DNA from: Denitratimonas yunnanensis (SeqCode)
GTDB taxonomy: Bacteria; Pseudomonadota; Gammaproteobacteria; Xanthomonadales; Xanthomonadaceae
Assembly: GCA_026410415.1 (NCBI GenBank)
Contig: JAPMLR010000004.1
Coordinates: 1-64,000 of the forward strand
DNA length: 64,000 bases
Reading direction: 5' to 3'
In this document: piece by piece, positions 34,633 through 44,831 of the stretch
Numbering within the stretch: position 1 is the stretch's first letter
Layout: every line of letters starts with the position of its first letter
The notes under the pieces: generated by a model
The model's input: the letters and a program-made list of their open reading frames with translations, nothing else
Database searches by the model: none
Told to the model about the DNA's origin: nothing
Translations under genes and position numbers: made by a program

Positions 34633-35547
34633 TCAGGTGCCGGTCGGCGGCAGCCGTACTGGCACCGGCACGTTGCACAGTTCGATGCGACCGACCGGGT
34701 CCGCGAACCAGTCCTCGCGTCGTTCGCGACGCGCCTGCACCAGTCGCTGGAACGCTGGCGTATCGGTGCGGAATACTTCGATGTGCACACGCTTGCTCTC
34801 CGGCAGGTCGGCCGCCAGGCGGATGGACGTGATCGGAATCCGGTGCGCCGGATCCTCGAAAAAGCCCATCGGTGCGGGGCCGCGGGATAGCGCGGAAAGC
34901 AGTTCGATTCCCGACAACACCCGCCCGACCGGCGTGATGTTGCGGTCCAGATGGCGTGGCGCGTGACCGATGACCACGTACAGTTCCGCGCCGTTGCTGC
35001 TGTCTGCGGCATTGTCGCGGCCAGCGCCAAGCAGGCCGTAGCAGTGGGTCATCCATGCCTTGGCGCGTGCAGGGTCGCGGGCGGCGGGGAAACCGCCGAC
35101 GAAGCCGACCTGTGATGCGTAAGCGTCGCGGCTGTCGATGGGCGTGAAAGCCAGTGCATCGACGTCGCGCTCGAACTCGGCCGGCACGTGCGGTTCGGCC
35201 TCTCCCAGCGATCTCCGGCGCTCGGGATTTCCAGCCTGTGGATCACCCCACTGCACCACGTAGTTGTCCTGGACCCTGAGGATCGCCAGTCCGTCCCAGT
35301 AATGCTGTCGCGCCAGAGTGCGGATGTTGGCGACGTGTTCGGGGGCGAACTGTGGCGCCAGTTCGATCACGACGCGGCCGCCGGGAATGTCCAGATACAA
35401 GGTGTCTTCGGGCGATGGCCGACGCCAGTCGGCCGGAGTCGATTCGGCGAGAACCTGCGCCATGGTCACGGGTGCGGGCGGGCTTTCCTCCGCAGTCCAG
35501 GCGGTAGCGGGCAACAAAGCGAGCAAGATAGGGGCGTAACGGCGCAT
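34633..35547 (-). CDS. Cyclophilin-type peptidyl-prolyl isomerase, exported
   Basis: The 304-residue product has a signal peptide ([16 protein letters not shown]). The cyclophilin-like domain starts at [48 protein letters not shown] (positions about 60-105) with the expected F/Y-V-Q-xGDP loop. An insert of about 60 residues ([15 protein letters not shown]..) and [26 protein letters not shown] follow. Cyclophilin active-site residues are only partly conserved, so catalysis is uncertain. The start is ambiguous; ATG 35547 fits the signal peptide best. It is convergent with hemJ. Confidence 0.8.
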   Translation of the reverse strand: MRRYAPILLALLPATAWTAEESPPAPVTMAQVLAESTPADWRRPSPEDTLYLDIPGGRVVIELAPQFAPEHVANIRTLARQHYWDGLAILRVQDNYVVQWGDPQAGNPERRRSLGEAEPHVPAEFERDVDALAFTPIDSRDAYASQVGFVGGFPAARDPARAKAWMTHCYGLLGAGRDNAADSSNGAELYVVIGHAPRHLDRNITPVGRVLSGIELLSALSRGPAPMGFFEDPAHRIPITSIRLAADLPESKRVHIEVFRTDTPAFQRLVQARRERREDWFADPVGRIELCNVPVPVRLPPTGT

Positions 35548-35618
35548 GGCGTGTCCGGTGGGTTGGCGTCGCCACATCATCGCACCGCCTGCGGGATGAA
35601 GGTGTCGGGCCACTCAGC

Positions 35619-35646
35619 TTGCAATGATTCGATTTGCTGTTAAGAT
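35619..35646 (+). promoter_or_regulatory. Promoter of the initiator tRNA gene
   Basis: TTGCAA (35619-35624) and TAAGAT (35641-35646) are separated by 16 nt. The predicted start is about 10 nt before the mature tRNA. This would be the main promoter of the metY operon unless the following terminators block read-through. Confidence 0.6.
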
Positions 35647-35660
35647 ACTCGTCTCGCTGC

Positions 35661-35737
35661 TGCGGGGTGGAGCAGTCTGGCAGCTCGTCGGGCTCATAAC
35701 CCGAAGGTCGCAGGTTCAAATCCTGCCCCCGCTACCA
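35661..35737 (+). tRNA. metY: Initiator tRNA-fMet (CAT anticodon)
   Basis: The 77-nt gene folds as a full cloverleaf: acceptor TGCGGGG/CCCCGCT, D stem GAGC/GCTC, anticodon stem TCGGG/CCCGA with loop CTCATAA, T stem GCAGG/CCTGC and encoded CCA. Hallmarks of the initiator are the three G-C pairs next to the anticodon loop, the A11-T24 pair and a mismatch at positions 1-72. The mismatch here is T1-T72, whereas C1-A72 is usual. It sits upstream of rimP-nusA-infB, as in the E. coli metY operon. Confidence 0.96.
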
Positions 35738-35745
35738 GTTCGGTC

Positions 35746-35775
35746 GCGAAAGAGCCTCTACTGAGGCTCTTTCGC
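35746..35775 (+). terminator. Strong hairpin directly after the initiator tRNA
   Basis: A perfect 13-bp stem, GCGAAAGAGCCTC with GAGGCTCTTTCGC (35746-35758 and 35763-35775), has a 4-nt TACT loop, 8 nt after the CCA end. It can act as terminator or processing signal. Confidence 0.75.
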
Positions 35776-35826
35776 TTGCCGAACCGCCGAAGGTCGATGG
35801 GCCTCTGCGCAACCGAACTGGAACGT

Positions 35827-35851
35827 AAGGGGCCTCGTGCCCCTTTTCTTT
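35827..35851 (+). terminator. Intrinsic terminator upstream of rimP
   Basis: AAGGGGC (35827-35833) pairs with GCCCCTT (35839-35845), followed by TTCTTTT. It is 32 bp before rimP. Its position between tRNA and rimP suggests partial termination, so that tRNA and operon expression can differ. Confidence 0.8.
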
Positions 35852-35882
35852 TGCTCTCAATCAAGGTTGATCGCGCGACGCC

Positions 35883-36407
35883 ATGTCCCAGATCGGAAAC
35901 GACATTGAAGCCCTGCTTGCTCCGGTGATCGAGTCGCTCGGGCTGGAGCTGTTGGGGCTGGAGTTCCGGCCTGGTGTCGGGAATGCGCTGTTACGTCTCT
36001 ACATCGATGCGCCCGAGCGCGAAGGGGGCGTGACGCTGGATGATTGCGAGGCGGTCAGTCGGCAGGTCAGCGCGATCATGGACGTGAATGATCCGATCGA
36101 CAGTCACTACACTCTGGAAGTGTCCTCTCCGGGTGTTGATCGTCCGCTGTTCAAGCCGGCGCACTTTGCCCGTTTCATCGGTGAAAGCGCGAAAATCGCG
36201 CTGGAGTTCCCGCAGGACGGGCGTCGGCGATTCCAGGGTCGTATCCTCGCTGTCGACGGTGATGTGGTGACGATCGAACAGGATGGCCAGCCGGTGGCGC
36301 TGTCTTGTTCGGCGATGCAGAAGGCCAAGCTGGTGCCGGTGTTCGAGATGCCCGCGAAGCCGGGCCGGGATGCGGCAGGCAGTGGCAGGAAAAAACGCGG
36401 CGCCTGA
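35883..36407 (+). CDS. rimP: Ribosome maturation factor RimP
   Basis: The 174-residue protein is needed for 30S subunit maturation. The N-terminal domain has IEALLAPVIESLGLELLGLEFRPG (residues 8-31), the conserved LRLYIDAPE and GGVTLDDCEAVSRQVSAIMDVND. SHYTLEVSSPGVDRPLFKPAHF (about 80-100) leads into the C-terminal SH3-like domain with ALEFPQDGRRRFQGRILAVDGD. The family length is about 150; the extra Lys/Arg/Gly-rich tail of about 20 residues is variable. ATG 35883 follows the terminator and opens the protein-coding part of the metY operon; nusA follows 62 bp later. Confidence 0.96.
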   Translation: MSQIGNDIEALLAPVIESLGLELLGLEFRPGVGNALLRLYIDAPEREGGVTLDDCEAVSRQVSAIMDVNDPIDSHYTLEVSSPGVDRPLFKPAHFARFIGESAKIALEFPQDGRRRFQGRILAVDGDVVTIEQDGQPVALSCSAMQKAKLVPVFEMPAKPGRDAAGSGRKKRGA

Positions 36408-36469
36408 AGGCCCGTCCGGATATTTCGTCAACTCTACAGGGTCGCAGTCGGCCCGTCGGAACGATGCAG

Positions 36470-37957
36470 ATGAGCAAGGAACTGTTGAACGTCGTTGAGG
36501 CCGTGGCACACGAAAAAGGTGTGGCGCGCCAAGTCATCGTCGAAGCGATGGAAGCCGCCCTGGCGTCGGCGGCCAAGAAGCGCTATCCGGACGAAGATGT
36601 CTCGATGCGGGTCAAGATCGATGCACGCAGCGGCGAATACGAGACTTTCCGCCGTTGGGAGATCGTGGCCGACGACGTGGTGATGGAATCGCCTTCGCGG
36701 CAGGTTCGCCTGATGGATGCGCTTGATGTGCGCGCCGATGCACAGGTCGGTGATTTCATCGAGGAACAGGTCGAGAACGCCGAGTTCGGGCGCATCGCCG
36801 CGCAGGCCGCCAAGCAGGTGATCGTGCAGCGCGTGCGCGAGGCCGAGCGTGCCCAGGTGGTCGATGCCTATGCGGATCGCGTCGGCGAACTGCTCACCGG
36901 TGTGGTCAAGCGCGTCGAGCGCGGCAGCGTTTACGTGGATCTGGGCGGCAATGCAGAGGCCTACATCGCCCGCGACAAGGCGATCCCGCGCGACACCATG
37001 CGTGCCGGTGACCGCGTGCGTGGTTATCTGGCCGAAGTGCGTTCGGAACAGCGCGGGCCGCAGCTGTTCATGTCGCGCACCGCACCGGAATTCATGATCG
37101 AGCTGTTCAAGCTCGAAGTGCCCGAGGTTGGCCAGGGCTTGGTCGAGATCAAGGCCGCCGCGCGCGATCCGGGCGATCGCGCCAAGATCGCGGTGCTGGC
37201 CCACGACCACCGCACCGATCCGATCGGCGCCTGCATCGGCATGCGCGGCTCGCGCGTGCAGGCGGTCAGCAACGAGCTCAACGGCGAGCGCATCGACATC
37301 GTGCTGTGGTCCGACAACCCGGCCCAGTTCGTCATCAACGCGATGGCGCCGGCCGAAGTCCAGTCGATCATAGTCGATGAAGAAAAGCATTCGATGGACA
37401 TCGCCGTGGCCGAGGACAAGCTCGCCCAGGCGATTGGTCGTGGCGGCCAGAACGTGCGTCTGGCCAGCAAGCTGACCGGCTGGCAGCTCAACGTGATGAC
37501 TCAGGATCAGGTCGCCGCCAAGAGCGAAGCCGAGCAGGCCAGCGCGCGCAAGGTGTTCATCGACAAGCTTGAGGTGGACGAAGAAATCGCGGGCATCCTG
37601 GTGTCCGAAGGTTTCTCCACGGTCGAAGAAATCGCTTATGTGCCCACCGGCGAGCTGCTGGCGATCGAAGGCTTCGACGAAGACATCGTCGAGGAGCTCC
37701 GTGCCCGTGCCCGCGATGCGCTGCTGAACGAGGCGCTTGCGGTGGAAGAGGAACTGGAAGGCAATCGGCCGGCCGACGATCTGCTCGGGCTCGACGGCAT
37801 GGACGATGCACTGGCATTCGAGCTGGCGCGGCGCGGCGTTCTCACCCGCGACGATCTGGCCGACATGGCGGTGGACGAAATCCAGGACATCGAAGGACTC
37901 GATGCCGAGCGTGCTGCCGTCCTCATCATGGAAGCGCGCAAGCACTGGTTCGAGTGA
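36470..37957 (+). CDS. nusA: Transcription termination/antitermination factor NusA
   Basis: This 495-residue factor binds RNA polymerase and nascent RNA to control pausing, termination and antitermination. The N-terminal domain is at 1-130 (MSKELLNVVEAVAHEKGV). The S1 domain covers about 135-200 (GVVKRVERGSVYVDLGGNAEAYI). Two KH domains follow (DPIGACIGMRGSRVQAVSNEL, QAIGRGGQNVRLASKLTGWQL). Two C-terminal helix-hairpin-helix acidic repeats are at about 365-430 and 440-495 (IAGILVSEGFSTVEEIAYV, GVLTRDDLADMAVDEIQ). ATG 36470 is preferred over 36464 because GGA lies 9 nt upstream and it gives the family-typical start. Confidence 0.97.
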   Translation: MSKELLNVVEAVAHEKGVARQVIVEAMEAALASAAKKRYPDEDVSMRVKIDARSGEYETFRRWEIVADDVVMESPSRQVRLMDALDVRADAQVGDFIEEQVENAEFGRIAAQAAKQVIVQRVREAERAQVVDAYADRVGELLTGVVKRVERGSVYVDLGGNAEAYIARDKAIPRDTMRAGDRVRGYLAEVRSEQRGPQLFMSRTAPEFMIELFKLEVPEVGQGLVEIKAAARDPGDRAKIAVLAHDHRTDPIGACIGMRGSRVQAVSNELNGERIDIVLWSDNPAQFVINAMAPAEVQSIIVDEEKHSMDIAVAEDKLAQAIGRGGQNVRLASKLTGWQLNVMTQDQVAAKSEAEQASARKVFIDKLEVDEEIAGILVSEGFSTVEEIAYVPTGELLAIEGFDEDIVEELRARARDALLNEALAVEEELEGNRPADDLLGLDGMDDALAFELARRGVLTRDDLADMAVDEIQDIEGLDAERAAVLIMEARKHWFE

Positions 37958-38074
37958 TGCAATGCAGTACCCGGACAGGGGATGGATCAAGGCCATCTCG
38001 GTGCCCGGATGTCCGATCCGATCCGTTCAACTGAACTCCCGACCCCAATTTCGAATCCCGGCGGTAATAACACA

Positions 38075-40762
38075 ATGTCCGAAGTCACAGTACGAACCCT
38101 CGCCACGTTGGTCGGCACCCCGGTCGACAAGCTGCTGGTGCAGCTGGCGGAGGCCGGCATGAACTTCAGCAGCCCCGATCAGGTGGTGACGCCGACCGAG
38201 AAGATGAAGCTGCTGGGCTTCCTGCGCCGCACCCATGGCCGCAGCGAAGCGCAGGCCGATGATGCCGCGCCGCGTCAGATCACGCTCAAGCGTCGCAAGC
38301 ACGAGGAGCTCACCGTCGCTGCCGGCAAGAGCAAGACCACGGTGAATGTGGAAGTGCGCCAGAAGCGCACCTACGTGAAGCGCGCCGAAATCGAAGTGCC
38401 GGCCGACGACGAGCGCGAGGAGGCACAGCGCAAGCTGGCTGAATCCAAGGCGCGCAACGAGGCCGAAAAGGCGGCGCTGGACGATGCCGATCAGAAGCGT
38501 CGTGAAGAAGCTGCACGTCTTGCTGCCGAAGCGGAAGCGTCTGCCGAGCGCGCCCGTCGTGAAGCCGAGGAGGCTGAAAAGGCCGAAGTGGCGGAGAAGG
38601 ACGCAGGCCAGGTTGTCGAAGAGATCGAACCTGTCGCCATCGAGGAGACGCCGGTCGTCGAGCCGGCAGCTCCGGTTGTCGTCCGCCAACCGCGACGCGA
38701 GGGACAGGAGGGAGGTCCTTCGCTCATCGGGCGTCGCGAGGCGCGTGTGGTTGAGCCGCCCCGCGTGGTCGAAGCCACGCCGCCGCCGCGCACCGACAAG
38801 CCGGGTGCGCGCCCCGCACGTCCAGGCAAGGCTGGCGGGCGAGATGAAGATGCCAGCAGCGGACGTTTCTCGCGCGGCGAGTTGCATCTTTCCGATGCGA
38901 ACTCGGCGCGGCGCGGTGCGCGCAAGAAGCCGCTCCGGCGTGAGACCGGCCGCGGCGGGCCTGCCGGCCAGCACAGCTTCTCGCGCCCGAATGCGCCAGT
39001 GGTACGGGAAGTGGCGATCGGTGATTCCATCGTTGTCGCCGATCTCGCGAACAAGCTTGCGCTCAAGGGAGGCGAAGTGGTCAAGGCCCTGTTCAAGATG
39101 GGCGTGATGGCCACGATCAATCAGGCCATCGACCACGACACTGCGGTGCTGGTGGTCGAGGAACTCGGTCATGCCGCGGTGCGGGCCTCGGACAATGATG
39201 CCGAGACCGCGCTGATCGCGCTCACCGGCGAGGTACAGGGCGATGCCGAAGTACGTCCGCCCGTGGTCACGATCATGGGTCACGTCGACCACGGCAAGAC
39301 CTCGCTGCTGGACTACCTGCGCCGCACCAAGATCGCCTCGGGCGAGGCGGGCGGCATCACGCAGCACATCGGCGCCTACCATGTCGAAACGCCCAAGGGC
39401 GTGATCAGCTTCCTCGATACCCCGGGTCACGCCGCGTTCTCCGCGATGCGCGCCCGTGGTGCCAAGCTGACCGACGTGATCGTGCTGGTGGTGGCTGCCG
39501 ATGACGGCGTCAAACCGCAGACGGTGGAAGCCATCCAGCACGCCCGCGCTTCCGGCGTGCCGCTGGTGGTGGCGATCAACAAGATCGACAAGTCCGACGC
39601 CAACCCCGACAAGGTCAAGCAGGAGCTCATCCAGCACGACGTGCTCGCCGAAGAGTTCGGCGGCGAGGTGCAGATGGTGCCGGTCTCGGCCAAGCAGGGC
39701 ACGGGTATCGACGATCTGCTCGATGCCATCCTGCTGCAGGCCGAAGTGCTGGAACTGCGTGCAGTGCGCGATGCCCGCGCCAGTGGCGTGGTGATCGAAT
39801 CCGCACTCGACAAGGGCCGCGGCCCGGTCGCCACGGTGCTGGTGCAGCAAGGCACGCTCAAGAAGGGCGATTATCTGGTCTGCGGCATTCAGTACGGCCG
39901 CGTGCGCGCGCTCTTCGACGAGACCGGCCGTCAGGTGCCCGAGGCCTCGCCGTCCATTCCGGTGGTGGTGCTCGGACTGTCCGGCGTGCCGGATGCGGGC
40001 GACGACTTCGTCGTGGTCGAGGACGAGCGTCTGGCCAAGGACGTGGCGCAGCAGCGCGAAGCCAAGCGTCGCGAAACCCGCCTGGTCAAGCAGGCCGGAA
40101 ACCGCATGGAAGACGTGCTGGCGCAGATGGGCCAGACTGAAGGCCAGCCGCAGCAGCTGAACCTGGTCATCAAGGCGGACGTGCAGGGTTCGGTCGAGGC
40201 GCTGCGCCAGTCGCTGACCGCGCTGTCCAACGACCTCATCAAGATCAACGTCATCACTTCGGGCGTGGGCGGCATCACCGAATCCGATGCCAACGCCGCC
40301 GCCACCGCAAAGGCCACGATCATCGGCTTCAACGTCCGCGCCGATGCGTCGGCACGCAAGGTGATCGAATCCAACAACCTGGACCTTCGTTACTTCTCGA
40401 TCATCTATGACGTGATCGACCAGGTGAAGCAGGTGGCATCCGGCCTGCTCGGCAAGGAAGTGCGCGAAGAAATCCTCGGTATCGCGGAAGTTCGCGAGGT
40501 GTTCCGCAGCTCCAAGTTCGGCGCCGTGGCGGGTTCGATGGTTGTCGAGGGCACAGTCAAGCGCAACAAGCCGATCCGCGTGCTGCGCGACAACACCGTG
40601 ATCTTCGAAGGCGAGCTGGAATCGTTGCGCCGCTACAAGGACATCGTGGACGAAGTGCGTTCCGGTACCGAGTGCGGTATCGCGGTCAAGCAGTACAACG
40701 ATGTGCAGCCGGGCGACCAGATCGAGTGTTTCGAACGCATCGAAGTGGCACGCACGCTGTAA
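38075..40762 (+). CDS. infB: Translation initiation factor IF-2
   Basis: The 895-residue factor delivers fMet-tRNA to the 30S subunit. The N-terminal part (1-300) has an IF2_N domain ([19 protein letters not shown]) and a long charged, Ala/Glu/Arg-rich coiled-coil region. A second IF2_N-like domain with [24 protein letters not shown] precedes the G domain. The G domain has [12 protein letters not shown] (G1), [10 protein letters not shown] (G2), [11 protein letters not shown] (G3), NKIDK (G4) and [11 protein letters not shown] (G5). Domains II-IV end at [21 protein letters not shown] 38075 gives [10 protein letters not shown], the usual start. It follows nusA by 117 bp. Confidence 0.97.
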   Translation: MSEVTVRTLATLVGTPVDKLLVQLAEAGMNFSSPDQVVTPTEKMKLLGFLRRTHGRSEAQADDAAPRQITLKRRKHEELTVAAGKSKTTVNVEVRQKRTYVKRAEIEVPADDEREEAQRKLAESKARNEAEKAALDDADQKRREEAARLAAEAEASAERARREAEEAEKAEVAEKDAGQVVEEIEPVAIEETPVVEPAAPVVVRQPRREGQEGGPSLIGRREARVVEPPRVVEATPPPRTDKPGARPARPGKAGGRDEDASSGRFSRGELHLSDANSARRGARKKPLRRETGRGGPAGQHSFSRPNAPVVREVAIGDSIVVADLANKLALKGGEVVKALFKMGVMATINQAIDHDTAVLVVEELGHAAVRASDNDAETALIALTGEVQGDAEVRPPVVTIMGHVDHGKTSLLDYLRRTKIASGEAGGITQHIGAYHVETPKGVISFLDTPGHAAFSAMRARGAKLTDVIVLVVAADDGVKPQTVEAIQHARASGVPLVVAINKIDKSDANPDKVKQELIQHDVLAEEFGGEVQMVPVSAKQGTGIDDLLDAILLQAEVLELRAVRDARASGVVIESALDKGRGPVATVLVQQGTLKKGDYLVCGIQYGRVRALFDETGRQVPEASPSIPVVVLGLSGVPDAGDDFVVVEDERLAKDVAQQREAKRRETRLVKQAGNRMEDVLAQMGQTEGQPQQLNLVIKADVQGSVEALRQSLTALSNDLIKINVITSGVGGITESDANAAATAKATIIGFNVRADASARKVIESNNLDLRYFSIIYDVIDQVKQVASGLLGKEVREEILGIAEVREVFRSSKFGAVAGSMVVEGTVKRNKPIRVLRDNTVIFEGELESLRRYKDIVDEVRSGTECGIAVKQYNDVQPGDQIECFERIEVARTL

Positions 40763-40778
40763 GCCTCAACGGCATCGC

Positions 40779-40803
40779 AGGCTCGGGGGTTTTTCCCGAG
40801 CCT
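40779..40803 (+). terminator. Hairpin between infB and rbfA
   Basis: AGGCTCGGG (40779-40787) pairs with CCCGAGCCT (40795-40803) across the loop GGTTTTT, 16 nt after the infB stop. The T-run is inside the loop and not after the stem, so this may be a processing or pause hairpin within the operon. Confidence 0.5.
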
Positions 40804-40845
40804 TCATCGCCGGATTCCCTTCTTGAACGAGAGTGGCCAGACCCA

Positions 40846-41187
40846 ATGCCGAAGACGTTCCAACGCACCGACCGCATCTCCGCTCAGCTTCGCCGCGATC
40901 TGGGCGAGCTGGTCCATGCGGCCGTGCGCGACCATGGACTGCCTTCGGTCAGCGTGTCCGACGTGGAAGTCACCCGCGATCTGGCCCATGCCAAGGTTTT
41001 CGTCACGGCACTCGATGCCGCCCGTGCGCCGGAGGCGTTGGCAGCGTTGAAGGAGCTTGCTCGCGAGCTGCGTTTCGAACTGGGGCGGCGCGTGCGCATG
41101 CGCAGCGTTCCCGAACTGCATTTCCACTACGACGATTCGGTTGATCGTGGTGAGCGCATCGAGCAGTTGCTGCGCGATACCCAGTGA
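40846..41187 (+). CDS. rbfA: 30S ribosome-binding factor A
   Basis: The 113-residue KH-fold protein assists 16S rRNA 5'-end maturation and cold-shock ribosome assembly. It starts MPKTFQRTDRISAQLRRDLGELV and contains LPSVSVSDVEVTRDLAHAKVFVT and the RVRMRSVPELHFHYDDSVDRGERI segment, all typical. The length is slightly below the E. coli form (133), which has a longer tail. It lies between infB and truB in the metY operon. Confidence 0.95.
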   Translation: MPKTFQRTDRISAQLRRDLGELVHAAVRDHGLPSVSVSDVEVTRDLAHAKVFVTALDAARAPEALAALKELARELRFELGRRVRMRSVPELHFHYDDSVDRGERIEQLLRDTQ

Positions 41188-41220
41188 GGAGTCGGTGCGA
41201 TCGTTCGCGCCGTGCCGACC

Positions 41221-42165
41221 ATGGCCAGAAAGTCCCAATATCGCCGCCCTCCAACCCGCGAGGTGAGGGGCATCCTGCTGCTCGACAAGCCGCTGGGCCT
41301 GAGCTCGAATCAGGCTTTGCAGAAGGTTCGCAGTCTTTACAACGCGACCAAGGCAGGTCACACCGGCGCACTGGATCCGCTGGCCACCGGCCTGTTGCCG
41401 ATCTGTCTCGGCGAAGCCACGAAGATCGCGGGTCTGCTTCTTTCCGAATCCAAGGCCTACCGAGCGCGCGTGCAATTGGGAGCGGAGACCGATACCGATG
41501 ATGCCGAGGGGCAAATCGTGCGTCGGCGCGCTGTGCCCGCGCTCGATCGCGATGTGGTGGCGGCGGTCTTGCCGCAGTTCACCGGACGGATCCTGCAGGT
41601 GCCACCGCGCTACTCCGCACTCAAGCGCGACGGCGAGCCGCTTTATTTGCGCGCGCGCCGCGGCGAAACGTTCGATGTTCCGGCGCGCGAGGTCGACGTC
41701 ATTCGCATCGACTTGCTGGAGCTCGGTCCAGACTGGCTGGAAGTGGAAGTCGAATGTGGTTCCGGCACGTACATCCGCAGTCTGGCCCGGGATATCGGTG
41801 ATGCGCTGGAGTGTGGCGGGCACATCGCCAGCTTGCGTCGACTTTGGGTGGATCCATTCCGCTCCCCGGTGATGGTCACGCTGGATCAGCTGACCGAGCT
41901 GGCCGGTGACGGGGCGTCCGCACTGGATGCCTTGTTGATGCCGATTCAATCCGGATTGCCGGATTGGCGTCAGGTGGTGCTGGACGAAAGTCAGGTCCGG
42001 TGCCTGCGCCATGGACAGCGGCCACAGGTGAACACCGCCGCCGGACCCGTGCTGGCGATGTCGGCTGACGGCGAGGCCATCGGGCTGACCGAGGTGCTGG
42101 GCGATGGCTCGATGGCGGCTCGTCGGTTGTTCCAGCCTCTTCAGGGTGGTTCAGGTTCAACTTGA
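41221..42165 (+). CDS. truB: tRNA pseudouridine(55) synthase
   Basis: This enzyme makes pseudouridine 55 in the T loop of tRNAs. The 314-residue product has GILLLDKPLGLSSNQALQKVR, then the catalytic motif AGHTGALDPLATGLLPICLGEATKI with the essential Asp. YRARVQLGAETDTDDAEG and PPRYSALKRDGEPLYLRARRG lie in the middle. VECGSGTYIRSLARDIGDAL follows, and a C-terminal PUA-like domain is present. ATG 41221 is preferred to GTG 41212. It is 33 bp after rbfA, and its stop overlaps the rpsO promoter's -35. Confidence 0.96.
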   Translation: MARKSQYRRPPTREVRGILLLDKPLGLSSNQALQKVRSLYNATKAGHTGALDPLATGLLPICLGEATKIAGLLLSESKAYRARVQLGAETDTDDAEGQIVRRRAVPALDRDVVAAVLPQFTGRILQVPPRYSALKRDGEPLYLRARRGETFDVPAREVDVIRIDLLELGPDWLEVEVECGSGTYIRSLARDIGDALECGGHIASLRRLWVDPFRSPVMVTLDQLTELAGDGASALDALLMPIQSGLPDWRQVVLDESQVRCLRHGQRPQVNTAAGPVLAMSADGEAIGLTEVLGDGSMAARRLFQPLQGGSGST

Positions 42166-42190
42166 GGGAAATCGCCGTCGGGAATATAAT
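42162..42190 (+). promoter_or_regulatory. Sigma70 promoter of rpsO-pnp
   Basis: TTGAGG (42162-42167) and a perfect TATAAT (42185-42190) are 17 nt apart. The -35 overlaps the truB stop codon. This matches the known practice of an internal promoter for rpsO in the E. coli metY operon. The start would be near 42197, leaving a leader of about 120 nt before rpsO. Confidence 0.8.
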
Positions 42191-42315
42191 CCTGCGGCTT
42201 TGTTTTCTCGAAGCATTCCGTTTCCGCCCCCGAGGCGGCTTTCCCAATGGCGGGTCAGGCGGTGCGCGGTCATGACGATCGGCGTTCCTGCGGGCCCCGC
42301 GTCCATGAGGTCATC

Positions 42316-42576
42316 ATGTCCATCGACACCAGCAAAATCATCGAAGAATTCAAGCGCGGTCCCAACGACACCGGCTCCCCGGAAGTGCAGGTTGCCCTTC
42401 TTTCGGCCCGCATCGAGCAGCTGACCGGTCACTTCAAGACCCACAAGCAGGACCACCACAGCCGTCGCGGCCTGTTGATGCTGGTGAATCAGCGCCGCAG
42501 CCTGCTGGGCTATCTCAAGAACAAGGACAACGAGCGCTACAAGACGCTGATCGAGCGTCTCGGCCTGCGCCGCTGA
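42316..42576 (+). CDS. rpsO: 30S ribosomal protein S15
   Basis: The 86-residue ribosomal protein organises the central domain of 16S rRNA. It shows [46 protein letters not shown] and the basic C-terminus; this is standard for S15. It has a strong internal promoter and a 120-nt leader. S15 of E. coli autoregulates by binding its own leader, and a similar control is possible but not assessed here. Confidence 0.97.
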   Translation: MSIDTSKIIEEFKRGPNDTGSPEVQVALLSARIEQLTGHFKTHKQDHHSRRGLLMLVNQRRSLLGYLKNKDNERYKTLIERLGLRR

Positions 42577-42591
42577 TCCCCGTGCACTACC

Positions 42592-42672
42592 CTGCGGCGC
42601 AGAAATGCGCCGCAGTCGTTTCTACCGGCGTGAACGCGCCGGATTTCCGCAGCGGCAAGGGTGCCGTTGCGG
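42592..42672 (+). promoter_or_regulatory. Three tandem stem-loops in the rpsO-pnp intergenic region
   Basis: Hairpin 1 is a 10-bp stem with a GAAA loop (42592-42601/42606-42615) and is the likely rpsO attenuator. Hairpin 2 is CCGGCG/CGCCGG (42625-42630/42637-42642). Hairpin 3 is an 11-bp stem with AGGG loop (42647-42657/42662-42672). Known biology: the E. coli pnp leader is cut by RNase III and repressed by PNPase. Confidence 0.6.
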
Positions 42673-42705
42673 TGCCATCCAGACCGCTTCAAGGAATCCA
42701 GAATC

Positions 42706-44805
42706 GTGGCGAAAGTAAGCAAGTCATTCCAGTACGGCAATCACCAGGTCATCCTGGAAACCGGCGAGATCGCCCGGCAGGCCAGTGGTGCCGTGTTGGT
42801 GAATGTGGACGGCACCGTGGTGCTCGTCACCGCCGTCGCCGCCAAGAGCGCGCGCGAAGGCCAGGACTTCTTCCCGCTGACGGTTGATTACGTCGAGAAG
42901 TTCTACGCCGGCGGCCGCATCCCCGGTGGCTTCTTCAAGCGCGAGGGCCGGCCGACCGAGAAAGAGACGCTGATCTCGCGCCTGATCGATCGCCCGATCC
43001 GCCCGCTGTTCCCCGAGGAATACAAGAACGAAGTGCAGATCATCGCCCAGGTGATCTCGTTGAACCCGGAAGTGGATGGCGACATCCCCGCATTGATCGG
43101 CGCATCCGCCGCGTTGTCGCTGGCCGGCACCCCGTTCCAGGGCCCGATCGGCGCCGCCAAGGTCGGCTATAAGGACGGTCAGTACATCCTCAACCCCACT
43201 GTTTCGGCGTTGAAGGAGTCGCAGCTCGAACTGGTTGTCGCCGGCACCTCCAATGCCGTGCTGATGGTCGAATCCGAAGCTGCACTGCTGTCCGAGGAAG
43301 TGATGCTCGGCGCGGTGACTTTTGGTCACCGCGAGATGCAGAAGGTCATCAACGCGATCAACGAACTGACCGCCGAAGCCGGCGCGAAGAAGTCCGATTG
43401 GGCCGCCCCGGCCAAGAACGATGCACTGATCACTGCGCTCAAGGACGCCGTCGGTGGCAAGCTGGCCGATGCGTTCAAGATCATCGACAAGCTCCAGCGC
43501 CGCGACACCATAGCCGCGATCAAGAAGGACGTGCTGGAGCAACTGGCCGGCCGCATTGAAGCCGAGGGTTGGGACAGGGCGGAACTGTCCAAGGAGTTCG
43601 GCGAACTGGAATACCGCACCATGCGCGATTCGGTGCTGGACACTAAAGTCCGTATCGACGGGCGCGCGCTCGATACCGTGCGCCCCATCGTCGTCAAGGC
43701 CGGCGTGCTGCCGCGCACCCACGGTTCGGCCCTGTTCACCCGTGGCGAAACCCAAGCCATCGTCGTCACCACGCTCGGCACCGCGCGTGACGGCCAGATC
43801 ATCGATTCCATCGCCGGCGAGTACAAGGACAACTTCCTGTTCCACTACAACTTCCCGCCGTTTTCGGTGGGCGAGTGTGGTCGCTTCGGCGCGCCCAAGC
43901 GCCGCGAGATCGGCCACGGCCGTTTGGCCAAGCGTGGCGTGATGGCAGTGATGCCGTCGCTGGAGGAGTTCCCCTACACCGTGCGCGTGGTGTCTGAAAT
44001 CACCGAATCCAACGGCTCCTCGTCGATGGCCTCGGTCTGCGGTTCCTCGCTGGCGCTGATGGATGCCGGTGTGCCGGTGAAAGCCCCGGTCGCGGGCATC
44101 GCGATGGGCCTGGTCAAGGAAGGCGACAAGTACGTGGTCCTGTCCGACATCCTCGGCGACGAAGATCATCTGGGCGACATGGATTTCAAGGTGGCCGGTT
44201 CCGCCGAAGGCATTTCCGCCTTGCAGATGGACATCAAGATCGACGGTATCACCGAAGAAATCATGAAGGCAGCATTGGCTCAGGCCAAGGCCGGCCGCCT
44301 GCATATCCTCGATGAAATGAGCAAGGCGCTCACCACGCCGCGCTCGGAGCTTTCCGAGTACGCCCCGCGCCTGCTCACCATCAAGATCCATCCGGACAAG
44401 ATCCGCGAAGTGATCGGCAAGGGTGGTGCCACGATTCAGGGCATCACCAAGGAAACCGGCACCCAGATCGACATCCAGGACGACGGCACCATCGTCATCG
44501 CTTCGGTCAACAACGCCGCCGCCCAGGCCGCCAAGGCCCGCATCGAGCAGATCACCAGCGACGTGGAGCCGGGCCGCATCTATGAAGGCAAGGTCGCCAA
44601 GATCATGGACTTTGGTGCGTTCGTCACCATCGCCCCCGGCAAGGACGGCCTGGTCCATGTCTCGCAGATTTCCAACGAGCGCGTCGAGAAAGTCTCGGAC
44701 AAGCTCAAGGAAGGCGACGTGGTGAAGGTCAAGGTGCTGGAAGTGGACAAGCAGGGCCGCATCCGCCTGTCGATGAAGGCGGTGGACGATCCCTCCGAAG
44801 GCTGA
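42706..44805 (+). CDS. pnp: Polynucleotide phosphorylase
   Basis: This 699-residue 3'-5' phosphorolytic exoribonuclease is a degradosome component. It has two RNase PH domains separated by a helical domain: the first at about 1-140 ([31 protein letters not shown]), the second at about 310-540 ([80 protein letters not shown]). The KH domain (about 555-610: [16 protein letters not shown]) and C-terminal S1 domain (about 620-690: [28 protein letters not shown]) follow. The start is GTG 42706 with AAGGA 10 nt upstream. A rho-independent terminator follows. Confidence 0.97.
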   Translation: MAKVSKSFQYGNHQVILETGEIARQASGAVLVNVDGTVVLVTAVAAKSAREGQDFFPLTVDYVEKFYAGGRIPGGFFKREGRPTEKETLISRLIDRPIRPLFPEEYKNEVQIIAQVISLNPEVDGDIPALIGASAALSLAGTPFQGPIGAAKVGYKDGQYILNPTVSALKESQLELVVAGTSNAVLMVESEAALLSEEVMLGAVTFGHREMQKVINAINELTAEAGAKKSDWAAPAKNDALITALKDAVGGKLADAFKIIDKLQRRDTIAAIKKDVLEQLAGRIEAEGWDRAELSKEFGELEYRTMRDSVLDTKVRIDGRALDTVRPIVVKAGVLPRTHGSALFTRGETQAIVVTTLGTARDGQIIDSIAGEYKDNFLFHYNFPPFSVGECGRFGAPKRREIGHGRLAKRGVMAVMPSLEEFPYTVRVVSEITESNGSSSMASVCGSSLALMDAGVPVKAPVAGIAMGLVKEGDKYVVLSDILGDEDHLGDMDFKVAGSAEGISALQMDIKIDGITEEIMKAALAQAKAGRLHILDEMSKALTTPRSELSEYAPRLLTIKIHPDKIREVIGKGGATIQGITKETGTQIDIQDDGTIVIASVNNAAAQAAKARIEQITSDVEPGRIYEGKVAKIMDFGAFVTIAPGKDGLVHVSQISNERVEKVSDKLKEGDVVKVKVLEVDKQGRIRLSMKAVDDPSEG

Positions 44806-44831
44806 TCGTCGCCTCGGCCATGTCAGACGCG

